The position numbers and the translations under genes are program-made. From Paramecium tetraurelia (Eukaryota > Ciliophora > Oligohymenophorea > Peniculida > Parameciidae): a stretch of DNA of 64,000 nt. Under the pieces are notes generated by a model. That model did not search any database. It saw only the letters and a program-made list of their open reading frames with translations, and was not told where the DNA came from. Positions 1-12,312 of the stretch are shown here, piece after piece. The stretch lies in the NCBI RefSeq assembly GCF_000165425.1, contig NW_001799066.1, forward strand, positions 764,601 to 828,600, written 5' to 3'. Position 1 is the stretch's first letter. Each line of letters opens with the position of its first letter.

Positions 1-653
1 GAAGAAAAATATGGGAATTAATTTCAATGTTCACCTCCTCATATAAAATTTAATAAAATTGTTTTCGATATTGTATGTATATTTAACTCCAAAGCATCTC
101 AGCATAATTAAGTATGGTAATTAAATTTCAACACTTTCAACCAGATTTACTCTAAAATTAAATTAATAGACAAATCTTATTCTATTATGAACTTTATAAA
201 TTCTTTCTTAGTATTAAGTGTGATTAATTAAATTCATTTTAGGCAGTAGAATAAAGTAAATAAATTAAAATTATGTATGAGGGTAATTAAAGCATCAACT
301 TTTTAGATTAAGAATATTCAAAACAAATCTTTAATTAAGAGTAGAGGCTCTCTTTAGTTAGACATTACATTGAATATTATGAAAACGTTAATATTATTTT
401 AATCATTGTCATTACATTATTAATTTCTGAATAATAATTTGAATTTTTTCAAATTTATGATTCGTTGCACTAGTATATTGGGATTGAATTCTGATTAAAA
501 AAATCATATTCTTTCATTTCAAGGAGAATTCTTAACCATACTAGTATTTATCTTAATATATTAAAACTAATTTGGTCACCATGATTTATGAGGCCGAAGG
601 GTTTTTATTTTGCTTCATATATATGTTAATTAATAAATAATATAATAAAATCA
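1..653. other. AT-rich upstream region with no assigned gene
   Basis: No open frame with convincing protein composition and no RNA gene was recognised. The most GC-rich patch is around 570-610, ahead of the first gene. A short stretch there resembles hammerhead stem II, but the catalytic core is absent. Confidence 0.5.
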
Positions 654-2215
654 ATGATGTAAGATTCATTATTTGCTGAATCCTTTTGGAATCCTATTTC
701 GCTCACTTCATTTTCACATGACGACGATTATAATGTAAATTTTTAGATCTCATTTAATTTAGGTCTTTTAACTACACTCTGAAAACACCCCAGTAGTAAT
801 AAGAGTCATTGATGGGTAATTAATATCTAGTAGTTAATAATTGGATTTATTTCAAACATACATAACTTTAGATGAGAAGGGAGTAACACTCCAAAATCAA
901 TTTGGATAAATTACATACTCAGGGCCATAATTATAGTAGTTTTATGAACTCATTAATAAACTCTGTATGCATCTAGATATTCACAATCATTACTAAATTG
1001 AGAAACAGACTCATTAGTTAGATAATTTTGAAGTATTATTATATTATTCAATTAGATTTTTCAATCTAGAGATAAAATGACTGGTATTTTAAAATCGATA
1101 AAAAAATACTCAAAAAACCTAGGAAAACAGTATTTGAAGGACATTCTCAGCTACTCAAATTATGAGATTTTATATGAAGATGACCAATATTTATATTTGG
1201 TCATTTAGTATTTAAATGAATAAAATATTCAAAACTTGGCTTTCGAACAGTCCTTCTTTGGATTACTTAAACTTCTATACAATTATCACAAGAAAGGATT
1301 AGCGTTGAATCATTTTTCTGTAAAACTATAAGATTTATGTTAGGAATCAAATACCATTTTGTTGGATGAAAATTATAATATGGAAATACTGGATAATTCT
1401 TAACTTAAAAGAATTACTTAAGATTATCAAAACGATGTCTTGAAAGATGTGTAAATTATCAAAAGTTATTTAATTTAATAGTAAGTTAACTTATATATTT
1501 CAGATTTCCCCACAAATAAGATACCCTCTTAGATGTTGTTGATACTACTTTTAACTCCGTACAAGAACTATTATTTCATTAATGTTTTATTAATTACTTT
1601 GGAGAGAGAAACTTTTTTGTGTTCCTCAATGCATAACCATATTAACAGTTAGGCTATCTCTCTTCTAATCCGTAATTAAATTTGCTTGAAACCTTCAACA
1701 CTATTAGATCAAGCATCATGGATTCATCTGATGAATCAGAAGACGTCTAATTAATTAATCAGTTTAATTTTTGCTAATCCCAGTTCGAAGACTCTCCAAT
1801 GCTCTCTCCTTAGTTGAAACCAAAACACCAATCAAGATTATCAAGTAGATAAGTTGTGCTAGAAACCCTATTAAATGAACATATAATTACACCTGAATAA
1901 TTCTAATAGTTTTATAAAGAAGAAGATTTTCAGAACGAACAAGAAATCAATGAATTCAGCGAGATGCTCTCTAAGGAAATTGAAAATTCTTAACTAACAA
2001 CTCCAAACTAAAGTGAAGTAAGATTATTCATTTATTATTATTAGTCTACTGCTACATGTCCTAACACAGTCATTATTCACTCAAAAAAAAATGTTGTTAA
2101 TCGCATTTGCGATATAATACATGAAGCTTAATAAGAATTTATTGAAGCAACTAAAAACCCATATGATGTTAATAAAGTTTAGAATGTAAGGAAGAATCTA
2201 TTCAATCTACATTGA
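654..2215 (+). CDS. Protein-kinase-like protein with degenerate catalytic motifs
   Basis: The model has four exons, with introns at 735-762, 1033-1055 and 1481-1503 (28, 23 and 23 nt). The spliced length is 1488 nt, giving 495 aa that start MMQDSLFAES. A PH-like N-terminal part is followed by a kinase-like fold: RDKMTGILKSIKKYSK resembles the VAIK strand, EDDQYLYLVIQYLN resembles the hinge, and LLKLLYNYHKKGLALNHF aligns where a kinase has the helix leading to HRD. The HRD motif is missing (ALNHF) and no DFG is visible, so it is probably a pseudokinase or scaffold. The last 170 residues are Q/S/E-rich. The kinase-like fold is inferred from motif spacing only. The start is chosen because the first exon joins in frame only from this ATG. 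Confidence 0.75.
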
Positions 2216-2312
2216 TCTTTTTAATTTACCTAATACATAATTTTGTTATCTTTATTAATCTTTTAGTTATTTCATATTCTTATTGCAATAAATTCTATTA
2301 ATAATAGTTCAT

Positions 2313-2653
2313 TCACTAAAATGCTCTTTCATCTACAACATAAAGCTATAATAGAAAATTAAAATGACTTGCTTCTAAAATGCACCTCTTGTCTAATTAT
2401 TGGTAAATCCTAGAACCTTATAATAAAACTACCAAATACTTTAAATAATACTAAGTAAACTTTTAGGTAATAATAAACTCGTTAAATAATTTATTTATAT
2501 TATTGCTAATACTAGAATACTGACTCAAGTATTGGTCTGAATTTGTTAATTTATTCATCAGTATGAGAATAAGGTTTCTTAAGTGAAGGTTAAAACGATA
2601 TACTGTTGGGTCTTAATAGTTAGGTTGCCATTCTAATGATTATTTTTTATCAT
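2313..2653 (-). CDS. Small hypothetical protein
   Basis: Removing one 26-nt GTA...AAG intron gives 315 nt, or 104 aa, beginning MIKNNHQNGNLTIKTQQ and ending VVDERAFQ. The composition (L, N, Q, Y, charged residues) is protein-like, but I recognise no family. It lies between the kinase-like gene and the K+ channel gene. Chance open frames of this size are common in this code, so the evidence is the exact intron fit and the composition. Confidence 0.4.
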
Positions 2654-2851
2654 GGCTAACCTAATATTCTACTGATTTCAGCTATTTATCATCTAAGGTT
2701 TTCAGATAAAATGAGGATGTTTAATTGATTGTAAACTTCTCAATCATTTCAATTAAATTCATAAGTTTTGAAAATCGAATACATACTTCTAATATGTAAA
2801 CTTAAAGACAGCTTTAAACATAAAGATGCAAGAATTATAAATCAAAGAAAC

Positions 2852-4724
2852 TCATTTAATATTATTTTTTATACTATTTTTCAATCGAACATCTTAGATA
2901 TTTGAGAGGCTTTACATTTTACAATCTAAATTGTTTTCATTATTATTGCTTTCTTCATCAATATTTCCACTAGAATCCTCTAAATTAAACTTGAATTCAG
3001 CATTTCCTTTTAAATTTTATAAGACATCATTTTAGATGGCAGAATTCTTAGAACTAATTTAGGCATAAATTATGCTATTGTTATGTGCATCATGGTTATC
3101 ATTAATATCTGTTTAAGTTTTATAAGGGTTGTGAACACTATTATGAATATTGTTATTATTGTTATTATTATTTATTATACACATGTAAGATCCTTTATTA
3201 TTTTTACTTCTTAATTTTTCACTCTTTTTAAGTATAAAAGATTTGCTTTATCTGCTTGCAACACTGAAAAGATCTGCTTAGCTTTCTTCACACATTAAGA
3301 TTGATTGCTAAGACATCATCTACTGCTTTTCTTTAAAAGCCTTGACTACTTAACCCAATTCTATTGATTTTTTCTAATTAAGATTTTTCTCCATTTTCAT
3401 AATCTTAATTAATAAAACTTAATTACTCTATGCTTTGCTTTCAGGTTTTTAATTTTAGTTTCAATATGGAGATCCAATTATTCAGTTAAGGCAGAATAGA
3501 GACTCATCAAGTCTTATGTAACTTCATCGAACAAATCCTAAGATTATGCCACAAAATCCATGACTTTTTAATTGTTATCCAATAATTATTCTAATCTTCT
3601 TTCCATGAACTTCAATTCTTTGAGATTTAAAGTTTGTTAATCTTATAAATTTGGATCTGAATCTACAACAGCAAATTATTCTTTTATTTTTACAATCTCA
3701 TTGTTCTCTTCTGCAATTCTTAAAGTTTAAGTTAAATTCATTCCCATAACAGCAACAGGCCTATAATTTAATGACAATTTACAATGAAACAGATGTGATT
3801 CCAAAGAATGCAGCAATGCATGCAATAAATTTGCCAGATAAACTCAACGGTAATTTGTCTCCATATCCAACAGTTGTCATTGTTGCGATGCACCACCAAA
3901 TTGCTTCTGATATTGATTATATTTTTTATTCATCATATATTTCAATGTTGTCATTGAATTCCAAGTAGTATACTATAATTGAAAAAAATAACACAAGGAA
4001 CAAAAACATGGTTATCAATATAAGAATATCCCTAAGTGAATTCCTAACTGTGTCTACCTTTTTAAGTGATGCTAATAATTACAATCATCAACATGTCCTT
4101 AATAAATCGAGATAATTTAAATAATCGAAATACTCTCATGAACCTAATGATTCTGATGACTCTTAATCCAGAAAGATTAGCTCCTTCAAATATCAAATTA
4201 AACAAGAATGGAGTTATGGCAAACAAATCAATTATGTTTAGCGGGGATAGAATAAATTGAGTGAAAGTTGAATCAAAAGCAGTTGAACTGAACATTCTTA
4301 AAAAGTATTCTGAACCGAAGAATATGAATAAGTAATATTCTAGATAGAACGAAATGTTATCATATTCCTAATTATTCTCTATTAGTAGTTAAATTATTTA
4401 AATACCATTATCCATTAATGAATCAACAATTATGGCTACACATGATAACAAAATACTTGTTAGCAATAAGAATTAGATTACATAAGCAATAGCCGAGGAA
4501 TTTGGATCTTCTAATAGAACATAGATATATTGTTGCATTCCTTTACATATCACTTTGAATTTCCCATAAAATGTTTGATTTTATAGTTTTTTTTTAAGAG
4601 AAAAATCTTCTGTTTTGAATTTTCTGACCCTATTTTTTTAAGTAGAAGCCTTTAGCTTTTAATTTGAAGAAGCACTTTCTTCCTTTGGTGAGAATAGTTA
4701 GCTAGGGTTTTATTCTGAATTCAT
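2852..4724 (-). CDS. Voltage-gated potassium channel (six-TM, one-pore)
   Basis: Four introns of 27, 25, 22 and 23 nt leave 1776 nt, or 591 aa. The basic N-terminus starts MNSEQNPSQLFSPKEES. S1 (FLLLTSILLSCVAIIV) follows an intracellular stretch. S4 is a clear voltage sensor, with arginine every third residue (RVIRIIRFMRVFRLFKLSRF). The pore helix WWCIATM leads into the K+ selectivity filter TTVGYGD, and S6 continues as FIACIAAFFGITSVSLPVAVMG. The long cytoplasmic tail is coiled-coil-like and contains an asparagine run near 3155. Such channels sit in the plasma or ciliary membrane and set Ca2+ action potentials and swimming reversal in ciliates. The Kv/Eag-type subfamily was not decided. Confidence 0.93.
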
Positions 4725-5159
4725 AATAATTAAATTCCCTATTTTTATAATTTATAAATAATATCAATTATTCTTTTTCACAAAATAAAAATCCTTAATG
4801 AAAACACATCCATTATTATTCAATTTTTTGTGTATATAGATTTGTCAATCTAAGTTTCATATTTGTAAGAAGTTATTTTGAATTTTAGATAAAAATCTTA
4901 CTCCAATACTCTAATTGCTGTTACCTCAAATCAAATAAAATTTTGATAAAACTTATCAATTAACATTGAGCGTAAAATTTTAATTGACATTTTGCTAATC
5001 ATATATATGTCATTGCTATACAAATCTCTATAGCTTTTTTATAGAATAGTTAAGTTCTCTTTTTGATTGATTATTTTACCTTCAATATAGATAGTAGAAA
5101 TGGCTTTCCTCTAAATTATAAATAAATTTATTATATTATGTTGTTGTATATTTAATATA
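4725..5159. other. Intergenic AT-rich spacer between two minus-strand genes
   Basis: It lies between the K+ channel start codon and the stop of prolyl-tRNA synthetase, so it should hold the channel promoter and the synthetase 3' end. No convincing coding frame or RNA was seen. Confidence 0.6.
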
Positions 5160-7382
<2,223 letters not shown>

Positions 7383-7905
7383 AAAAATATTAAAAATAAT
7401 TTTTAGAATTTTTAAATGATAATTCAGATATTCAATCCCTATTAATTAATTACAAATAAATATAGATATTTATACTTTTTAAAAAATTTCATCGACTTTT
7501 CTCAATAGTAACAATCATTCACATTATTCAAACTCTTATATTAAACACACTAAATATGATTTAATCATATTTTATTATAAATATTAGATATATTGAATTT
7601 TATCTACAAATTCCCACTAAAAAACAAGCAAATCATGAAATCTAAACATAATTAAAGAGAGAAGAAATATTTAATGTATAAACTTCCTTTGGCTAATCAA
7701 TTAGAGATGTAATTGGTCTATATTTTTGATAAATTGAATATATTTTAATCAATTTACTTTTTATTTGAATTTGAAATACCTATTAAATATATTTGTGTAA
7801 ATTAACAAACTATTTATCGATATTTATATTGTAATATTCTTTGACATTTATTTTAATTGTTAAAATATACTTTTTTAATAGCTTGAAATTGTTTAATTTT
7901 AAGAT
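7383..7905. other. Divergent intergenic region, AT-rich
   Basis: It lies between the ATG of prolyl-tRNA synthetase (minus) and the next plus-strand gene. No protein-like frame or structured RNA was recognised. It presumably carries both promoters. Confidence 0.5.
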
Positions 7906-8398
7906 ATGAATAAACTTTAGTATATTCCTTACATTTCTTATTTAAATGGTTTAGACTCTCCATGCCTTTTAATTGATTATAGATGTGATTTAATTAACCT
8001 CTTAATAAAGGGGTTAAAACAGTGTTTTTACTACAATTCACTTTTTAATTTATTTCATTCTGATTTAAAGCATTTATAAAGTTTAGCAAATTAAGATTGG
8101 ATTCTTAAAATTCAAAGTCTAGAGTACTCATTCATAAAGTAATATAAGATTTATTGTTTTACAATACAATAATTTAAATTTCCTTTGATCTAATAAATTC
8201 TTAATTGTATTTAATCGTCAATGGAAAGGTCAATTTCTAGCTCAATTTTGATATAGTGACTTGAGTCAATTTTGCTAATAGTACTTATATCAAATTGTAG
8301 ATTATAAAGTGCAATATCAATCTGCATTTAAAAAACCCAATTCATCTTATACATTCATAACCAAAGAGAATATGTGCAAAGTAAAGGGTTATTCTTGA
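7906..8398 (+). CDS. Hypothetical protein, one intron
   Basis: Removing a 28-nt intron (starts gtcaatttct, ends gatatag) gives 465 nt, or 154 aa, starting MNKLQYIPYISYLNGLDSPC and ending MCKVKGYS. The protein has balanced composition with Trp, Cys and Gly, unlike the Leu/Phe/Ile-rich shadows of coding DNA. No family is recognised. It is followed 82 bp later by another plus-strand gene. Confidence is limited because the intron lacks the usual GTA start. Confidence 0.45.
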
Positions 8399-8480
8399 AA
8401 GCAATATTTTTTTCATTTCTTCATTACAATTTTCTTGGTCTCTAAATTAAAATAAAATAATAAATATTTAAAATAAAAGA

Positions 8481-9346
8481 ATGAGACAGTTGTCCTATGA
8501 TTAGTTTACATGCCATACAGAAATCGATAATTAGCCCCTTTTAAGAACTAATAGTTAATCTATATCCATCGCTGATATACATACTGCTGATACAAACAGA
8601 AAATTATAATAAATTGCTTTTGAATCTATAGAATATTTATTATAAGAGGAGGCAGAAGAGAAGGAATATATCATTCTTTAAAATAGCATTCGATAGTAAT
8701 TAGCTATGCAACTTAATATTGAAAATTTAGGTAGGAATATACTAAATTTATAGCTAAGTTTGATTTTTCAAATTTGGAGAACAAAATACAACTGATTTTT
8801 TAATGGATCATAGTAGTGTTTTACAGGACTAGTAGCGAAATGTTCGAATGGAAATCTTTTAAGGTAACGTATATCTGAGAATAAAAGGAAATTTGCATAA
8901 TTGAAGATAAAGGTGTAGATTTAAGAAACAGAATTGGATTGAAAAACATAGTTAGAATGACAAAATTAGAATTTGAACTGACAAAATAATTGATGCTATA
9001 TAGACTTAGTATTGAATCCAAAAATAACAATAACAAAGATGTTGTTTAATTTATAAGTCAAATTTTTGACATAATATAAATAATAATAAGGACGTTTGAA
9101 GCTGGCTAAAAGGTTATGCGAATTGAGGAAGAATTAATAAGAGTAAAATTTATCATATCATTAGAGATAAATTTAAGAAAATTAGTCAAAAGAGGAAGAA
9201 AAGTGATATAGATTATTGATATTTTTCTATATATATAATCTTATGTTCTTTCAAAAAGTTACTTGAAATCATAATAGTATGATAAAATCAATTACTTCAA
9301 TAAATTGCGAATTAAAATAAATAATAATTAACATTAAATATATTGA
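8481..9346 (+). CDS. Hypothetical charged protein, two introns
   Basis: Introns of 23 nt (starts gtaggaatat) and 24 nt (starts gtaacgtata) leave 819 nt, or 272 aa, starting MRQLSYDQFTCHTEIDNQP. Both introns remove TGA codons or restore the frame, which supports the model. The middle part is amphipathic (FEAGQKVMRIEEELIRVKF), probably helical. The C-terminus is N/K/Q-rich. No motif is recognised. It could be a lineage-specific ciliate gene. Confidence 0.55.
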
Positions 9347-9469
9347 TACATTATTTATATTGCACTTAGAATTATTTGAAGCAGTCCAAGCAGTCAGTCA
9401 AAAATAATTAGTTTTAATTTAATTAACTGTATGTTATTCTTAGTGGAGAGTTTTGAAAAAAAATATCAA

Positions 9470-9910
9470 AATAAGTTAAAATCAGATTTGGGTTATTTTT
9501 ATTGCATATATATACAATATTCTTCCCTTTTTTATTGACGCTTCTATTTATATTCATAATATTCAATTAAGATAATTCTGATGAGTCCAATAATATGGCT
9601 TTTGGAGTTATGTTCTAAATCTTTATTCATCCCCAAAGACAAAAATTTAGAGAATAAATGAGATGATATTACAAACAATAGTTATTCTCACTAGAAAAAT
9701 TAAAAAGTAATTTTTAAATGCAATAATCCTAATAGAATAAACCTCAGATTAGTATGCGTAGCTTCAATTATACCATAAAAGGCATTATTTGATTTTTATC
9801 GGTATGAAGCATTTTAATCTTCGCAAAAAATGCAGTTCTTTCGAAGTTGAAGATGATCTCAATAAATTTACTAAGGGAATTATATAATAAACATACTGTA
9901 TTTATCTGAT
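9470..9910 (+). pseudogene. Degraded coding stretch with TM segments and a C-tail
   Basis: A frame reads LFLLHIYTIFFPFLLTLLFI, then MAFGVMFQIFIHPQRQKF, reaches an in-frame TGA, and continues in the same frame as YYKQQLFSLEKLKSNFQMQQ. A further protein-like piece (MKHFNLRKKCSSFEVEDDL) lies in another frame. No start codon and no intron set reconciles these. It resembles the last membrane helices and tail of a multi-pass receptor, but the identity is a guess. Chance open frames cannot be ruled out. Confidence 0.3.
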
Positions 9911-10223
9911 ATGAATCTAAATATATTTTATGATTAGTTAATCAGAGAAAGAAATAAATTAAATTAGTTAAAAATGGTTCTATAATCCAAAATTAACATT
10001 AATATTCCTTTTTCTTTTTAAAAATATCATTTTGAAATCACACTCATATATATTTAAGAAAGAGGATTTTCATGAAGAATTGCAAATGATTTTCTATTAT
10101 ATAAAGTTGTAGATCTAAGAATTTGTTTTATCACATTCTGTCTTTTATTTCATCTTAAGTATTTAATTGATTAGAACCACTTTTTTTTTTTTGTTTCCAA
10201 TATCAGTATAAGTAATCAAGAAA

Positions 10224-10295
10224 GTGCTTGTAGATTAACGGATAGATCATCAGTCTGATAAGCTGAAGGCGAAGGTTCGATCCCTTCCAAGCATA
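10224..10295 (+). tRNA. tRNA-Ile (anticodon GAT)
   Basis: A full 72-nt cloverleaf can be drawn: 7-bp acceptor stem (GTGCTTG/CAAGCAT, first pair G-T), D stem GATT/GATC with a GG-containing loop, anticodon stem TCAGT/GCTGA, loop CTGATAA with U33 and anticodon GAT, T stem GAAGG/CCTTC with loop TTCGATC, and discriminator A. The internal B box GGTTCGATCCC is canonical, and a run of seven T (10296-10302) is a Pol III terminator. The anticodon loop CTGATAA is the one typical of bacterial and organellar tRNA-Ile(GAU). Eukaryotic nuclear tRNA-Ile normally uses AAT. Confidence 0.88.
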
Positions 10296-10302
10296 TTTTT
10301 TT
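10296..10302 (+). terminator. Pol III T-run terminator of the tRNA
   Basis: Seven consecutive T residues follow the tRNA discriminator base directly, as expected for RNA polymerase III termination. Confidence 0.8.
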
Positions 10303-10349
10303 AATTTTATCTAAAACTTATTTAAATAGGTATTTTTAGAATAATAGCA

Positions 10350-10995
10350 TAGTGATATGAAAAATAGCACAAAACAACATTTGGAAATTAGAAGCTAAAA
10401 AAATTCATAGGATATTATCATCAATTTATATTATATCAACCATTTTGGTATTATAAAATAACATTTAATTTCCAAACATTATCATTCATATAATTTTCAG
10501 ATTAATATATGCTAAATTCCTGATATCTTTTCGATCAAAAGAACTTCAATTAATAGAATCAGGAGTGTCTCATCAATAAAAAGAATTATTTAATAGCTCT
10601 TTTCAATTCATTTAAGAGAATTCTCTCAACTCTCTTGATGGAATTCGATCAGAACTATCTCGAATGTCTTTTCTATAATCTTTTGTATCATAAAATAAAT
10701 CTCTTCACCTAATTTTTTATTCCACCCTTACCCAATCTATAAGAGGAATAGCTTATGTTTTTGAATCATGAAAAGCATAAACAAACACTTAGCATAACAA
10801 TCTTATTCTTAATAAATTATATTGCAAAGTAATTTCTCTTATTAATATTGGATTCTAAGTTTTCCTAAAAGTAGCTTCTTTCCTTAGTGCTTATATTTTA
10901 GATTGAATCATATGATTAAAAAGGTATAAGACTCAAATTGTTTACAAAATATTCTTCATTCTTGGCGTTTCAGTTAATTAAGGCTATCATTTATT
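10350..10995. other. Ambiguous open region, gene orientation unresolved
   Basis: Several frames are open on both strands. Plus-strand reading gives a 155-codon Leu/Phe-rich frame containing LLMEFDQNYLECLFYNLL and FFIPPLPNLQEEQLMFLN. Minus-strand reading gives a K/E/Q-rich frame containing GWNKKLGEEIYFMIQKIIEK and ending FHQES. A third frame (starts MKNSTKQHLEIRSQ, near 10357) is also open. A real gene is likely, but I cannot choose the strand. Confidence 0.3.
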
Positions 10996-11681
10996 GAATT
11001 AAATTTTTCTATTTATATACTTCTTAACTTCATATTTATTAATTTATTTTTATTTTCTGAATTTTATAAATCCAACCCACCTTCACCTTATAAACTTTAT
11101 TTTCTTAAGTCTTAATTCTTCTAATAATGTTTGTATTTAATACATTGTTTTTGCATAAATAAAATATATTGTCTGGTGGTTATATTATTATGTAAACAAA
11201 ATAAAAGATATTTAATAAATAGTCCTCAATTTAATAAATTTGTTTAAATCACATATATTTATATATATCTATAAATATATAAACTTCAATAAAATATGTA
11301 TATATTTATATATTTCAGTTGAAGAGATTACAAAATTAGTTATCAATTAACACTTAAATTTTTTCAGTTACACAAATGCAATTAAGAATGATTATTAAAT
11401 ATTTTATATGTTGAGGACATAATTATTGATATTCCAATTAACTTCAATATTGTTTCTTTATAACATACACAGGTCTGAAATCATTGGTTGAAGATTTCAA
11501 TTTCTGACTGTTATCCTGGAATTATGTAACTGTGCTTTTTAATTATTAGATGATGATTCTTAATTAAGGATAGAATTGAGAGATTTAAAGATATAAGTAA
11601 GCAAATATATTAGAGATTCCACAATAGGGAATATATATTAACATGAATTAATGAATCAATATTAAAATTTATATAAATAAC
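10996..11681. other. AT-rich intergenic region
   Basis: Long A/T runs, including alternating ATATATA near 11250-11315, occur upstream of the ARF-like gene. No coding frame or RNA was recognised. Confidence 0.55.
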
Positions 11682-12304
11682 ATGGGATGTGTTAATTCTC
11701 GAAGTGTTGAGGTTTATCAAAGGAAATTCAAACTAGTTATTGTAGGGTTGGAAGGAAGTGGTAAAACATCAATATTTGAATACATCAGACAAGGAAAATT
11801 TGTGCAAACAAAACCAACAGTTGGTTAGGATTTATAATTATCAATAGGTGTAAATGTAGATTTTAGCCATCCTGAGTTTATGATTTTTGACGTGGGGGGA
11901 AAAGTACCAAGCTTATGGAGTAACTATTACGAAAACACTGATGGACTAATTTTTATCATAGATTCTTCAAATAAAGAGTAGTTATATTAGGTCAAAGAGC
12001 AATTTGTTAAGTTGAATAAAGATTTAGAATACTTGAATGTATTACTAATTAAGTGAAATAGGTAGTAATTCTCATTATGTTTACAAAACAAGACAAAATA
12101 CATCTTGATAATCAGGTTTTGATCTAAGAATGCGGAGTGTTTGGATATCTAGAATAAGATACTATATTCTAAATGTGCAGCGCTAAAACCGGTGATGGAG
12201 TGTAGGAAGGAATTTAAAAATTAATAAACTTAATCAAAAAACAATAAAAGCCGAACATTCCACTTAACCCAATTAAATAACATTAAAAAAAGATAGCAGT
12301 ATGA
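11682..12304 (+). CDS. ARF-like small GTPase, N-myristoylated type
   Basis: One 23-nt intron (12039-12061) leaves 600 nt, or 199 aa. The start MGCVNSRS has Gly2 for myristoylation and Cys3 for palmitoylation. The P-loop is GLEGSGKTS, the switch II region is DVGGKVPSLW (DVGG typical of ARF, with Lys where ARF has Gln), the base-recognition motif is FTKQD instead of NKxD, and G5 is CSAKTGDGV. It is probably a membrane-anchored regulator of vesicle or ciliary traffic. The changes at switch II Gln and G4 suggest altered GTP hydrolysis or nucleotide preference. It converges on the myosin gene with only 8 bp between stop codons. Confidence 0.88.
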
Positions 12305-12312
12305 TAATTAAT

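Noticed and set aside
560-620. Hammerhead-ribozyme-like string (ATGAGGCCGAAGGG)
   Set aside because: Only part of stem II matches and the conserved GAAA core and flanking stems are missing.
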